Shown here: in pieces, positions 50,641 to 63,426 of the stretch
Position numbering within the stretch: position 1 is the stretch's first letter
Layout: every line of letters begins with the position of its first letter
Assembly: GCA_023101725.1 (NCBI GenBank)
Contig: JALJCO010007119.1
Coordinates: forward strand, 372,001 to 436,000
DNA from: Atherinomorus stipes
Lineage: Eukaryota > Chordata > Actinopteri > Atheriniformes > Atherinidae
Length of the DNA: 64,000 nt
Direction of reading: 5' to 3'
Notes under the pieces: model-generated
Database searches by the model: none
Seen by the model: only the letters and a program-made list of their open reading frames with translations
What the model was told of the DNA's origin: nothing
Made by a program: the position numbers and the translations under genes

Positions 50641-51400
50641 ACGTTTACTGTTAGGAGAGAGGGAGGATGATGTGGTGTGGCAAAGGGGAAAAGCAATATT
50701 CTGACTAGAGTAGAAGAGAGGAGCAAAAGAAATCATTTCATCCAGCAACTCAGGTAAAGGAAGTGCTGAAACTCAGAGGGTGAGGAAAGGCAGAGAGAGC
50801 TCAATAATAACGGCTATTTTGACAGTTTAGAAAGCAAACAGCATCCGGAACCATGGAAAGACTCCCTCGCAACAGGATGGCTACGCTCAACACCAAAAGC
50901 TCTTCTCTCTTCTTTCAATCACACATCTTTTTCTTCAAAATGATGACATGTGTCTAAATAAGTTACATTGATTAAGCAAAGGTTTTCATAATTTCAACAC
51001 CATCCATCAATCATGACATCAAACATTATATCACCCCAAAAACAACTGCGAAGTCAATATGTGGTGTATTCCTACAAAATTGCTTGATTAACTTTTGCTG
51101 CAAACCTATGCATTATGTCAAACAAAAAAAGGCAAATAAAAGAACTTTAACTGCACTTTATAAAATAGAAAAAAACTTGAAATTTCTCATCATGCTTAGG
51201 GAATACGGGTTTTAGTGGGAGGAAAAAAATGCTATTGTGTCACCTCCTACATCTACAGTATGTCTTCAGGCTAACTATCCTTGACAACTGACCTTTCTGA
51301 CATCTGAAAGTTTAAGGAAAGCAAGATTCTTAAATCACTGCAACTTCTACAACATAATAAGATACCATGCTCGACCACAATATTCTAAGAGAGAAACAGG
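50641..51400. other. intron segment, nothing recognised
   Basis: AT-rich unique sequence, no feature supported. Confidence 0.45.
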
Positions 51401-51707
51401 CTAAAATCCGACCCAAGGAGTCAATAGACAGTGACACGTCACCATTAAACCAGGGACATTCCTTACACAAATGAAGCTACACAATCCCACCGTTGACACC
51501 ATTATCTGACAGGGCTTGTTGTTATGGTCTTTCTCTGCTAGACGGATAGCTCTGATAGTCCTGGCCTCGGCCACGACCTCACAGCTGCCTTTGTCACTGA
51601 GCTGGAAGAAGGCTTGTCCATCGCTCTGGGCTACAATGATACTCTTCATGCCATTATAATACACTGAAACACTGTGCAACTGGAATGCAACCCAGTGGTT
51701 CTTATAC
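51401..51707 (-). other. unrecognised protein-like frame, possible alternative exon
   Basis: A minus-strand frame of 101 codons plus stop, compositionally unlike its AT-rich surroundings. It includes segments such as SVSVYYNGMKSIIVAQSDGQ and VVAEARTIRAIRLAEKD. An AG at 51709-51708 followed by G would complete the split Arg codon left by the vti1a exon at 63693 in exactly this frame, so it could be an alternative 3' exon giving a Vti1a tail without a membrane anchor. The acceptor has a poor pyrimidine tract, and a one-in-three phase match is weak evidence. I do not recognise the peptide. It could equally be a fragment of an old retrocopy, a non-coding element or chance. Confidence 0.2.
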
Positions 51708-51724
51708 CTACAATTAATTGACTA

Positions 51725-54011
51725 TGGTTTGCCTCTGGAGGCCAAGTTGTAATGTGTGAGCTATAAAGTTACAAGGGAAAAAAAAAAGAAAAAGAAATGA
51801 AAGACAGGCGCAATATATCTGCACAAGTTTAATTAGTAACACTGCTGTAATAATGCTGCCACCAGTCGTGAATCTTGAAATGCATTCTGAATGACAATTC
51901 ATACTCAGACAGGGAATGTGGGCTGTCTTTTTGGCATGTTGAGGTTCATGCAAAGGCTACAGCAAATGAGCTGTGTTAACTGTTTGTTTCTAATATGAAC
52001 AGTCTTATCAAGGTAAGTGAACACACTGCCAATAAAAATCAAAAGTCTTAAAGCTCTCAATTGATAAAGACCACCATCATCACAAACTAGATGTTTCACC
52101 ACAAATCAATCCTTTTTTTCAGCTAAATGTCATCCCAACCATCTCCGAGGTCATATTTTTAATTTTTTTAATTTCTAATTTATCCTTAGACATTTTTACA
52201 ATTTGACTGTTTTTTTTTTGTGTGTGTATTATATTTTACCCTTTTCTCAACCTACTGTCCTCTGGCTGTGGTGTCCCTCACTATTATACGGTTTACTAAC
52301 ATGGTGCTTTGCTTCGATTTTGTACCTCGGTTGCTAGGGTGTAATTAAAGATTGGTGCAATGAAACCAGTGTTTAGAAATGGTTTATGTCAAGTCTGTTC
52401 TAAAATGCTGTACCACAGGGAACTTTTAGATGGGAGTGTGCATCAACATCTTGTTAAATAAAGTAGAGTCTTGGCCCAAAGTCTTAGGAAAAACATCCAT
52501 CTAACAGAGGCTAAATAAGAGCCAGGACAGAGGACAAAAGCCGCATGGAATAATAATGCAACAGCAACGTTAGGAAAACATTTGTTGCTGGCTGGGATAT
52601 TGGGCTCCTCACATATGTGTGATACTCCGTGATGCATTCAGGTCAGCTGAGGAGAATGAAGGGATTGGCGGGCTCCACAAACAGGCTGGGAAAATGACAC
52701 CAGGATGCAAGGCCAAGACATCAATGTCCTCACAACTTCCCTTTAACAGTGAAGCAATGCTAGCCCTGGCGCCATCAGAATGTGGGGTGGGGGTTAAAGT
52801 TTACATGATGGCTGACAGGATGTACGCATGCAACCCAGCAAAGCCTTAGAAAATAAACAAAGTGGCTCTAAATTTTGAAATGAATCTTTTTTGGGGGGTG
52901 ATATTTTAAGAACTACATATTTGAGCTAGAGTTGGCTTATATCTATCAGGCAAGGTTCTGCAGTGGTTGGGACACTTTCTATTCAATCACTTGCATGTTA
53001 AAAAATTGTTTTGTGCAATGATATTTCTCTTGGATGCTTGACCATCATTATGTGCGTGTGCAAAGTTTGACATTACAATAAAAGTCTCCAAGTGTGGCTC
53101 CACCAAACAGATTGTTTCTCTGTGCTTTGAGCTAAAGGGGAATTTCCTGTGACCATTTGGGATATAACAAATAGTTTAGAATCATGGCCTAAAAGGTATT
53201 TTACATGTGTGTAATGTGGAGCGTTGTATACACATGGGAAATGATCTCTCAATGATGTCAGAGATATTGTTTAAGCAACAAGTAAACATTTGAGAAAAAA
53301 AAAGAATAGTTGATTCATTTATTTAATATAATTTTTCAAAGAATTTCTAACCATAACCCAAAGCATATTTTGCTTTTGAAAACACAGTATGTGATTGCTT
53401 TTATATGCAACAGTTGGTTGCTTTTCTCTTGTCTCTTTTAAATAAAATCTAAAAACTTTGAAAACTATGCTTAATTCAAATTAATCTGAAGTACTTTAAT
53501 GACTTTCAACCACATGCATGACTTTTAGACATTTTACATTTTTCTCTGAAAATTTCTTTGATCATTTTAGTTTATATACATTTAGCATCAGTAATCATCT
53601 AAAAATGTAAAGAAAGAAAAGTTGCTGTTTTACACTTTCATAGGCCCAAACGCAAAGAGTTAAGGACCTAAATTCAAGCAAATTTTCCTCTGATATTTTG
53701 TAACATGTAGAGAATTACTTATTAGATAGTAAAATATCTATCTATCTAGATATATATACTGTATGTGTATGAAATTTTCAGTGCCATACTGTGATCACAT
53801 GGCTGTTCATGCTGAGACAGGTCACAATTGAATGTTGTCGACCCTTGAGGTGCAAACTACGATCACTGTCGCCACAGAGACGTGAAGATTGTGGTGTGAG
53901 CAGGGAAGTCTTCTCTGCAGCTGGCAGCAGTCCTAGCCTAGCACCGAGGTGCTCAGCCAACAGCTCTTCTCCTCCGTCACACCCTCCCTTCTCCACCTCC
54001 TTCCTCTACAG
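51725..54011. other. intron segment, no gene seen
   Basis: AT-rich. Short (ATCT)n and TA repeats lie at 53738-53760. A GC-richer patch at 52600-52850 holds a 76-codon frame without similarity. Confidence 0.4.
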
Positions 54012-54332
54012 CCTCCAGGATGCCAGTCTGCCTGGCTGGTGTAGTCCAAACAAGAGCCAGCCATCGGGGCAAAGGGGCAACAGAATTGCTGCCAGCTGGG
54101 CCAACACTTCATGGCCGAGCACCACTCTCCAAACAAACAGTGCTATGGGCAACAAGCCATGGGCATCATGGAACCTGTCATTACCGGCAGTGCATGGCTG
54201 GTTCACTCCCCAAACCCAAACTAGACCCATGGCTTGAGCATGCTGCACTTGACTTCAGCAAATTTCTCAGCCAGGGTCTGCCAGAACAGAATACTTTCAC
54301 AGAATTATGCTGGATCACCAACACACCACAGT
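54012..54332 (+). other. exon-like segment antisense to vti1a, unknown
   Basis: A 321-bp GC-rich segment on the plus strand lies between a strong acceptor (pyrimidine tract 53971-54009 ending CTCTACAG) and a strong donor (CAGT|GTAAGTGT, GT at 54333). One frame starting at an ATG at 54020 is open through the whole segment. The peptide is not recognised, and other frames on both strands are also long, as expected from GC content. It could be an exon of an antisense non-coding RNA within the vti1a intron, or a chance combination. Confidence 0.2.
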
Positions 54333-54434
54333 GTAAGTGTCTGTTACCACACATACATGATAATGATTTCTATTGTAAATACTTTTTGAAACACTGAGGC
54401 AAACTATTTCTAAGAATGAATGATTTGTTTATAA

Positions 54435-54480
54435 TACACTACCAGTCAAAATGTTAGACACACTTTTCCATTGGATTTGT
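54435..54480. mobile_element. Tc1/mariner-like terminal fragment
   Basis: TACACTACCAGTCAAAATG followed by a CACACTTTTCCATT-like stretch matches the familiar TACACTACC(G/A)GTCAAAAGTTT terminus of fish Tc1/mariner-type elements. No opposite end was found nearby, so this is a solo or truncated end. Confidence 0.55.
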
Positions 54481-56939
54481 GCTGCACAAAATTCGAGAAT
54501 GGAAGGAAACTATACTTTGGCTCAACTGCGCATCATCTATTTATAAAACAGACAATTTTCTGTGGTTCCAAAGCGTCGACTGAATGACTGCGCCTCTCTG
54601 TACATTGAATTCAATGTCCTAGCTTGCTTTCACCAGAACGCACCACTGGGACAATGTCGCTCTGAGAGAGAAACCAACAACCTGCATTAAAAATTCCCTC
54701 AAAATAGTTCTTTACACAGAGAAAAATAGTGTTCTGGTGATCTGAAGCCATAATTCAATCATCCACCTCCAGCATAAAAGCATCTCAGTGGTCATGCCTG
54801 AGTCACTCAGAAAATCTGTCAATTACAACAACTATGTATTTTTTGCAGGATCTCAGACATCCTTGACTTAACACTGCAGCCCACCTTTTTACTTTTTCTT
54901 TTCATTAAATAAAAGCAATACCAAAGGCAGGTGTTGGCTCAAAACTTAACAGTTCACCACAAACATTTTGAGTCAGATTAACTTTTTCTGTAGTCTGTAC
55001 AACGGCGGTGTTTACAGGTTTGTAATAAAACATTAGTTCAAATATAAGCACCTACTCAGCTATATTTCATTCCATACTCTATAAATACCTTTTAAGAGAC
55101 CTACTGCAAATAAATAGAAATATCGGGTCGGGGATTGCTGTTGCATGATTCAAGAAATCTTCATCCTAATTTTACAAATCACTCAGCACATCTGTCGCTC
55201 TGCTGAATCTTGAATGAGGGTAGCGAGACTATGCATAACAAATAACCGTAGCTGCATACCTCTCTTTCACCATGATCTGAATTACTTTCACAGTGCTTTA
55301 CTGCAATGGAAACTAAGGTTTTAGAAGACCCGATTGAGATTCATTCTATACAGTGTGTTGCTTCAGTAACAGTTTGAAATCATGGCACATGTTTTATTAT
55401 TGATAATTTTGTACTGGATAAGCTACCACAAAAAGATGAAAATGTACAGTAGAATTAAAACTGTTTTACCCTTGGGTTGTTATTTGAGTTCAGGAAATTG
55501 TTTTAAAAGGTGAGGAAGTAAATCACAATTCCCTACCACTGACTAATGAAGCCATTAAGCATGAAGTCAATGTTGAGGTCAATCAATAACAAGGCGAATT
55601 TCACTTTTCACTTCATCGTTTCTTCTTTTGTTGTAGGTTTTCTTATTTCTGTGAGTGATGAATCACACCAATTTTCGTATGACAATAAAAAGAATACAAA
55701 ACATTGCAATTGAATTTTTGTGCAACAGCGGACTGAACTGTGAGATTGAATTTGGCAAGCAAAATATTTTGAAAGATATCTTTGACAACACTCATCAAAA
55801 CTCCTTTGTTTTACTGATCATGGGATGCCCTTCACAGCAAGCACTGCCAAACTGAAGTAAGGAATGGGTGGATCTGGCCTTTTGCCTTCTAGCCTTTGCT
55901 ATTGAAACAATGAAATACAAAATAAATTCTATTTTAGTATAAACACACTCAAGGTTAGAAGATTTGTGCTCAGAAAAGGGACCAGTACACTGTTGAAGTA
56001 TTTTGATGGGAGCTCTAGATGCCCACAATTGCTTTCTCTTTCAACCTTTTAACTTCCTTGAAAAAATAGTGGGTTTACTTTTATTGTTCTGCCTGTTATG
56101 ATAAAGGGGATCTTTTATGCCATCAACAATGTGGCAAGGATGTTCTGCCTTTGTTTCATTGTACCATCCTGGGGGGGCTGTTAGGATGAGATACACACAT
56201 ACAGAGGCGCAGTAAATGATTGATGGGCAAGAAAAGAAAGAAAAAAATATATCAAGACGAGTGAAAATTGAGCATTTCAAACTTTTGCACAGTGCCAAAG
56301 AAAGATCTGACTGGCAATAACAATATCAGAAAAAAATATATTTAACCATGTCTTCTCATGCAAACACAACTGATACAAGTGGGTTATTTTGTTGGGATTA
56401 TTGCTGTTGTAAACACTAATCAGATATATTTATTAAGAATAAAACGGAAGCTGTGAGCATCCAGAACCTGAAGTGTCGTTGGCTGCACATTCACTACAGG
56501 TTGTCAGCTTTTAAAACAACAGTTAGGGTAACTAAAAAAAAAAAAAAAGTAAGACAAACAATACCACATGTTTTTGGTCAACAAAATCTATTGAACAAAT
56601 ATCATAAGAACAAATTAAATAAAAGCTGATTGAAAGCACAGGGGGGGAATATATGTGGCGCAAGTGTTTGAGCAGGAGCCACTTTTTACACTGGCAGCCT
56701 AAATGGAGCTTATCACAGCAAAGGGATTGCATGTCCTGGCATGGCTTAAGATGGAATAGTCAATGACGTGAGTGAGTCTATTGCAAAGCTATACAGAGAA
56801 GCCCTTTTTCCTCAAAAATTGGCATCTAGTGATGCAGCTGCATTCCACAAAATTCCAGGTAGGTGCTGCAAAGCATGCCCACAAGTATCCATGATGGCTT
56901 GCTGGGAGGGAAAACAAGTCAAAGAAAAGACAATGTGAT
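54481..56939. other. AT-rich intron, nothing recognised
   Basis: Unique AT-rich sequence. Short frames without similarity; A-run near 56534-56548. Confidence 0.45.
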
Positions 56940-57175
56940 AGGTTCTAATTGCTTCAAAATGTCCTGAAGAAGACCCCCTATTATCTATTTAAATCGGCTG
57001 ATAATGGGAGGCTAGAAGGAGGAGAAGGGGGAGGCGGGTGGGGGCCTAGGCAGAGGGTGAAAGCTATCCTCTGCGCTGCTGTCGCCTCATTATTTTCCGG
57101 CTTGACGGACGCCCGCGCTCAACCCCTGGATGAATGGCCCTGTGCTGAATAAGTTATTGCCAGACACACAAAGGG
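56940..57175. promoter_or_regulatory. possible conserved non-coding element
   Basis: A G-rich lead is followed by a unique CpG-bearing block (CTGCTGTCGCCTCATTATTT, GGCTTGACGGACGCCCGCGC). This pairing of GC-rich and AT cores recurs in the other candidates. No exon. Confidence 0.35.
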
Positions 57176-57839
57176 AAGAGTGCGCTCCACAAACAACACG
57201 GCACTACTGCAAAGCATGAATCTCCTTTTTCCTTTCCTTCTCGGTCCCCCCCCCCCCACATGCGCACACACCCACCACCCTCCCTCCTGCTCCCTCTAGA
57301 CGAAAGGCAAGGCCTGCCACAGACTGAGATCTCACCTGTAATTTCTACAGAAGCTCACAGTAGGTGGGGGAAAACATAAGGGATATAATAAAATGAAAGG
57401 CAGGAAGGATACCAGCATCTATGTTTGCTGAAAAGGAACATACTTTCATTCCTTCATTTTGTTTCATCCCTTTTTTTTTTTTTTTGTTTTTATTTTTTTT
57501 TTGTTTATGCAGCTCCTCAGTAAAGACAGGGACCTCCTTTGGACAGCATCTGAAGATGTGTGAGAGGATGTTTTTTATTCGTAAGACGAGACCCACAGCA
57601 TGATCAATGAAGATGTTTCAGCTTCATCTGATGTTTATTTTGTTGGGACTGCCGGGGCTTGGTATATCAATTCAAGATCACCTCTACACAACACTCCCAT
57701 GGGACACAGGTGTGACAGGATTCCCTATAGCTGCTAAATGGGTGCAAGAAAATACCTACAACCAGAAACGGCCCATTCCCAAATGATGACGGGGACGACA
57801 TGCTTCACATCTGCCAATTTCTCACCCTTCCTATCACTC
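57176..57839. other. intron segment, T-rich, nothing recognised
   Basis: Includes a T-rich patch at 57470-57502 and otherwise unremarkable DNA. Confidence 0.4.
57246..57257. repeat. poly(C) run
   Basis: Twelve consecutive C within a C-rich stretch. Confidence 0.9.
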
Positions 57840-58125
57840 AAAAGTATAAGTGGAACTTTTGGACAGGAGAGCCTCTTTCCCTTCTGACGGGGATATCAGA
57901 GGGTGCCGTGGCCCGACAGGCGCTCGACGGCAGATCAAACAGGGCGGGTACCCTTGGAGTGACACCTGGAGCCACTTCAAGGGATGAGAGCGCCACTGAT
58001 CTCCAGTCATCTCGTCAGAACGACAGTCTGTCAGGGTTAAAGGAGGGGAAAAAAGAAGCTCTATCACCTAAGATGGCATGAGCAAGGTTGAACGAAGCGT
58101 CGCCTCAATGTCGTGGCTAGATGAC
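57840..58125. promoter_or_regulatory. possible conserved non-coding element
   Basis: GC-balanced, CpG-containing unique block (GCCGTGGCCCGACAGGCGCT, GAACGAAGCGTCGCCTC) with open frames on both strands but no splice-bounded exon or recognised peptide. It includes GCAGATCAAACAGG, a partial TCF-like match. Confidence 0.35.
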
Positions 58126-60539
58126 CTTTGAGTATTGGGAGAAGTGATGGTGCAAAGACTGTTTTTGTTGTTGTTGTAATGCTGAGGATCAACTTTGAGG
58201 AAACAATCCAGCTAAATGTACCAATGGAAAAGTCTAACTCAAGAAATATCCATAGTTTCTGCTTTTCTCTTTTCTTTTGACTGGAAATGCCAACTACCTT
58301 GAAATGAGAAAAACCTATACTTTAAGTCATATTTAAAGCAAGTTATATGTCTCCAACTTTTACTTGAGTTGCTTTAAAAGAACATCTCAATTCGAACACA
58401 TGGAAAAACTAGATTTCAACTGTGCTGTGACCTATCAAAAAAACCAAAAAGACAGAAGCCCACTATGGGCTGGATAATAGAAAAAGGGAGATATGTAGAG
58501 AGAAAAAGGAGGCTTTGGCAGCCAGTTAAGCGAGTCAATCCTCAACAGACAAATGCATCCCTTATATAAAACAACAACACGTCTTTGCCCTTGTCAACAA
58601 CCCCTTCCTCTACAGCCCTGGCTTCTGTGTCTTCTTTCTGGAGAAAAAAAAAAAAAAAAACGCGTACCATCAGCACTCTCTAATAGGCGAGGTGTAGGAA
58701 AAGAGAAAAAGACAGATAAAGAAGGAGGGAGAGTGAGAAAGAGAGACTGGTGGCAGTGGTGCTTGTTTGGCTCAGGAGCACTGAGTAATGAGGCTGAGGC
58801 GCACCCTGTTATTGTCCCAGCAGCCTGTAGCCACAGACATCCACAGACACACAGGAATAATGAAAAGTATCAGCTATCTCAAAACAAGACACTTATCTGA
58901 CATGCAACGTCTAAACAGCAAAGTAGCACGTAAAAAATCATCCAAAAAGTTGATTAACATTAAAATCTATCATATGCAAAAAGCTCTGCTCTGCTTTGAT
59001 GTAGAACATTTCGCCTTGGTGAGTTAAACATCACAGTGTCATTTTAAATCTGTTATGTAATCCTGCATATCTCTGTATAATTAAGATACTGCATCTCTTC
59101 CTTAAAGACTGAATGATTCTTGGTGTACAGTAGTACATCATCTAAAAACAGTACAAAGCTGTTGTTTTCTTACTAAAGCAAAAGTCAATATTGCCAGACC
59201 TGGAATGGCCCACAAAGGCCAAAAACAACTTTGTACCAATGACGATATGGTCCTTTCAGTACTTCTATCAGCAGTTACTAACAACATAAACAGCTCTGCT
59301 GTATGCTTGCATGCTAGCCCCGTTTTTCTAAACATATCAAACAACAGCTGCGTACACCTTGATATGTACTATAAAGTTTATCTGGGGGTTGCCAAGAGGA
59401 CACACACGATTCATGCTTTGGCACTTTGCTCCTTTGCCAAAAGAAAGAAAAAAAAAAGAGCAAACTGGACATAAAAACAACAACAACAACAACAAAAACA
59501 CAGAATGTCTCCCTAGAGGGAGCAGAAAAGGCCAGGGGTGGGATTGACCCAGAGGGATGCAGCAATGTGAAGGGGAGGGATGGTTTGAGTGGGGTGGTAA
59601 CGATGCCAGGATGAACAAATTGCAAAGCAAAGGGAATTTGTTTAAATGCAGTACATGGAATTATTGTGGCAGCAACACAGAGAGGAGATCAGAGAGTGGG
59701 ATCCACTGGGAGAGATCAGCCACTCTCGGGACGAGAAAAAAAAAGGAGTGATGGCTACTGTGATGAGTTCAGCTGTAATACAAAGTAAACCATAATGTAA
59801 AAACAGGGCAAATATGTCTTACACGATAAATGTTGAATATACTCCAATAAAATGTGAGTTTGACAGACTTTATGTAGCATGGATGCTACATCTAAACATC
59901 AACAGAACTTAAATTAGGAAAGGTGTTTGAACTTTTTTTAGGCATCAGTTCAAATAAAAATGGTTTTTTTAACTTGAAAAAAAAAACAACTTTAAAAACA
60001 CCGCAAGACTTAGTCCAAATGCAACTCACTGATACAGCTGATTTAGATTAACTATGTCACCAGCTTAACTTACAGCTATCACAAAATGAAGCACTTTTTG
60101 GGGGGGACATGTACTTAATCCTCTCGGCTCACAAAAGTGCTCAAACGTTGGCTAAATGGGTCAAGCAAACAAGAAACAACATTTTTTAGTGATTTACAAA
60201 AGCAGACGCTTTTTACTCTCTTACAAGCCAAGATGACTTATCCCTCCTCTCTTAGTGATATTAACCTTTGTAAACAGCACCATATTTGTACTTAATTTGT
60301 CACATGTAAAAACTGGTTAAAATCCAAGATAAGATCCTGGCCACATATTAAGGAAGGCTGTCATGCACAGCTTAAGAAAGGAAGTTAGTGTCTTGGTAAC
60401 AGAGCAGTGGCAAAAGCCTGCAAGCTACTGCATCATCTTCACCCCAGTTTGTAGGCTGATCTCTTAATCAGTGTCCAGAGTGTGCATGAGTCCTCCTCTG
60501 AAGGCTGAGGCTCTGTCCATCCTGCTGCCCGTCAGTACT
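58126..60539. other. intron segment, no gene seen
   Basis: AT-rich with an A run at 58650-58668 and (AAC)n at 59476-59494. GCTTTGATG at 58993 is a TCF-like core at chance frequency. Confidence 0.4.
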
Positions 60540-60900
60540 GCCAGTCTCAGCCATGAATATGGAGCTGTTCTGTGGCTGGGAGCTTGCTTATGTTTTCTGT
60601 CTGATATCTAGACCCCATTCCCATTTCAAAGGGAGGTCCACCCGGGGCCTTGACTTTTTGATCTGCTTGGCGACTGAGCCGACCACCTGCATGTGGGATC
60701 AGCTGCCAGCGAGAGCAGACAACCCCTCTGCTTCAAAATATACATCCTCCCCCCTTCATCCTCCCTTCACTGCATCATTGCCCTTCACTGTACCCCCTCC
60801 TTCCGTGAAGCTGCCAGGAGCCCCAGTGGTCCTAACTGGGTCTGGAGCTGCATCCCATTCCCAACTGTTCTGACCATGGGTGGGTGAGATGCTTGAGATG
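60540..60900. promoter_or_regulatory. possible conserved non-coding element
   Basis: Unique GC-balanced sequence with GGTCCACCCGGGGCCTTGAC and GCTTGGCGACTGAGCCGACC. A 106-codon plus frame crosses it without similarity or clear splice sites. Regulatory status is inferred from texture. Confidence 0.25.
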
Positions 60901-61093
60901 TTTCGTATAGCAGCGGGCAGGATCTTGCTATAGTCAGAGGGCAACCCGGTATTTATGAGAAATCACAGTGTCAATGCACCACAGAAAAACTACCCATGCC
61001 CTATCAAAAGGTCTGTGGCTTTCCTAATCAGTGACAGTAATCCACAGTATGAGCTGTGACCCCAATGAACACCTTCTGTAACCAGCTTACTTG

Positions 61094-61095
<2 letters not shown>
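60901..61095. other. intron segment, nothing recognised
   Basis: Short unique spacer before the AT repeat. Confidence 0.4.

Positions 61096-61184
<89 letters not shown>
61096..61184. repeat. (AT)n microsatellite with GTGT interruption
   Basis: About 89 bp of alternating AT, broken once by TGTGTG near 61143-61149. It is self-complementary and can extrude as a cruciform. Ile-Tyr repeat frames across it are artefacts. Confidence 0.97.
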
Positions 61185-61186
<2 letters not shown>

Positions 61187-62529
61187 AAATCAAACCATCC
61201 AGTAGCTTGATGAAAACGGACACCTACATTTGCAAAACCAGTTACAGCCTCACAGCACAACCAATTAACACCTATAAGTGTTTTATACTTATCAGCCCCA
61301 CTGACAGTGAGGAGTTTCACAGTCTGTAAGTTGTAACAATTTAATTTCAAACAAAACAACAGCTATTACAGATGTGCATGTTTCTTTAAAAAAGTGATAC
61401 TCACATAGTCTGAAAGTTAATTAGCTTTCTTGAACCATGGCAGCTAGCTTAATGAGTGTCTAATTGTTTCCCAGCAGGGGTGACAGCCATAAGACCATAA
61501 GGACATTTTTAGGAGAGGTGCTATTATAGTGTGCTATATCAAAAACAAACAAGGATCTTGTGGAAACAGCACTTAGAGCCAAAGTGTTGACATATCATAA
61601 TACAGTCTAAACTGTAGCTTAAACAAGAATAAAATGTTGGCTTTGAAATTTGGTTAACTGTTTAAACTAAAGAGGAAGAAGGGGAAAAAAAAAAGATAAA
61701 ACAAGTCACGCAACTCTACCTCTGGTTTATGACACCAGGATAAATTGTTTCACTCACCTACAAGTCTTTTGGGCACTTCTTTTGTAGCTTTTATAAACAA
61801 GTAAAGAATGACAACGCAAACAACTCTCAGAACAAGTTCAATCGCTCTGACATTGAAAACAAATAAACAATTAATCAAAAAGCAGAATGCCAGGAGGGAC
61901 CCATGGTTGGGAGGAAGGGGGTAGAGGGGGAGTTCAGGATAATGAAATGAATGGGGAATTAGGAACAATTTCCTAAAAGGGGGTGGTGGAGGAGGCCATT
62001 ATTCAAGCATCCTGCACATAATTCTTGCTCACAGTTCTGCATCTCTGGTTATAAATTACTTCAGATTTGATGTCTCTAGTACGCAACCTTAAGACAACAA
62101 CAGAAAGTGCTTTCTTTTATTTGAACAATGGAAAAAAGACATGTTAAATAAAGAGGAGGGGGCTGATCCCATCAAGCAGAAAGGCAGGCAGTAGTGGAAG
62201 AGGTTCGCAGACAGACCACACTTTGGAAAGCCCTCATAAATCCTGATTTGTGCGGGACACTAACCAGAGAAGCAGTGGCACATCAAGACGGGGGGGGCTG
62301 AGGAGAAGGGGGGTGGCAGCATGCCTCTTAAAATGCTACATCTGATTAAGTCTTCCCATTAGGTGACAGCTGAACTTTAACATTAATATGATAATATTGA
62401 AATAAGTGCGTGTTATTTACTTCAGCACCAGAGGGGGTGGAGGGAGGAAAAGAAGGAGGAGGAGGGAATGATGAATGATTTCTGGACAGCTTGGGGTGAC
62501 ATGCCGCGCAAGTTGACCCCCCCCCCTCC
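61185..62529. other. intron segment, no gene seen
   Basis: AT-rich, with G-rich patches at 62290-62320 and a purine-rich patch at 62430-62470. No feature supported. Confidence 0.4.
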
Positions 62530-62835
62530 TTTCCCATAATCAGACTTGACAAAATGGAGACATATGCAGAAATATTGGTTACAGTCGGCATCACAGCCCT
62601 TCTCAGGCCTTCCCTCTCTACTATCTGCCGGCCGCCCTGTGAGCCGCCCTGCAAATTGTCTATGGGCACTGAAGCATCTATTTCAATTGGCACTTCCTTC
62701 CTGCCCAAGGATTTTACATTTAGTCGGTGTCATTTACATATTACTCTTAATCAAAATCCACAGCGGGCGACACGGAGAGGAAAAAAAAAAGAGAGCAAGA
62801 AACAAAACCATGGCGTCACGGATCAGGGGTAAGCA
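62530..62835. promoter_or_regulatory. strong candidate conserved non-coding element
   Basis: Unique block with CTATCTGCCGGCCGCCCTGTG, CATCTATTTCAATTGGCAC, GTCATTTACATATTACTC and a run of ordered mixed motifs. Two frames are open across it but neither peptide is recognised and no acceptor/donor pair frames them. It lies about 0.9 kb from the penultimate vti1a exon. Confidence 0.4.
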
Positions 62836-63119
62836 CACAGGCACTTTATGAAATGGAGATGTGACAAGGCATTATGGTGAGTGTGTGTGTATGCGAGCGC
62901 GACCGTGTCCATATGTGTGTAATAGAGGGCGTGCACATAAGATAATGCAAGGCCTATTGAAGTATTCGCGTTTGAATGCTTGTGTTTGTGTCATTGTTGG
63001 GGGCTGTCTTGTGCATAAAGTAGTAAGCAAGAGAAACAAAGACAGCGAGTTGGATATGAGCAGTAAGTGCATTTTGTGAAAAACAAAGGGAAAGAGAAGA
63101 AGAGAATGGAGACATGTAC
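62836..63119. other. intron segment, nothing recognised
   Basis: GT-rich stretch at 62880-62920, otherwise unremarkable. Confidence 0.4.
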
Positions 63120-63310
63120 AGGGCGCACTTGCCTCTTGCAGGCTTTTTACTGCAGGATGCTTTACTGGCTGTTCTTTTCTCCATTTACCCAGCACCAACA
63201 CAATGGCATCAGCCCAAACAGCCATTCTATTTAGTCTAGCTATAAAAAGGAATAATATTTTATGGATAGGATTTTTTAGTAGGAGGAATGGAAATTTAAT
63301 TAAAAGGGAA
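63120..63310. promoter_or_regulatory. possible conserved non-coding element
   Basis: Unique sequence passing from GC-balanced (TTGCCTCTTGCAGGC) into A/T motifs (ATTCTATTTAGTCTAGC, GGAAATTTAATTAAAAGGG). It ends at A-rich low-complexity DNA (63310-63425) and lies within 0.6 kb of the vti1a exon. Confidence 0.3.
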
Positions 63311-63334
63311 TTGTAAAAAAATATAAGGGAAAAA

Positions 63335-63426
63335 AAAGAAACAAAAAAAAAAAAAAAAGCAATTAGCGAAGTGCTCCCCTCTAAAATCGAAGGACAAAAA
63401 AAAAAAAAAAAAAAAAATAAAAAAAA
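63335..63426. repeat. A-rich low-complexity stretch
   Basis: Several A runs up to about 21 bp. The poly-Phe minus-strand frame across it is an artefact. Confidence 0.95.

Noticed and set aside
53791..54237. 148-codon plus-strand frame as a protein gene
   Set aside because: Ser/Pro-rich through a pyrimidine tract, no family resemblance; several frames on both strands are equally open because of GC content.
60990..61359. Ile-Tyr repeat frames on both strands
   Set aside because: These are translations of the alternating AT tract.
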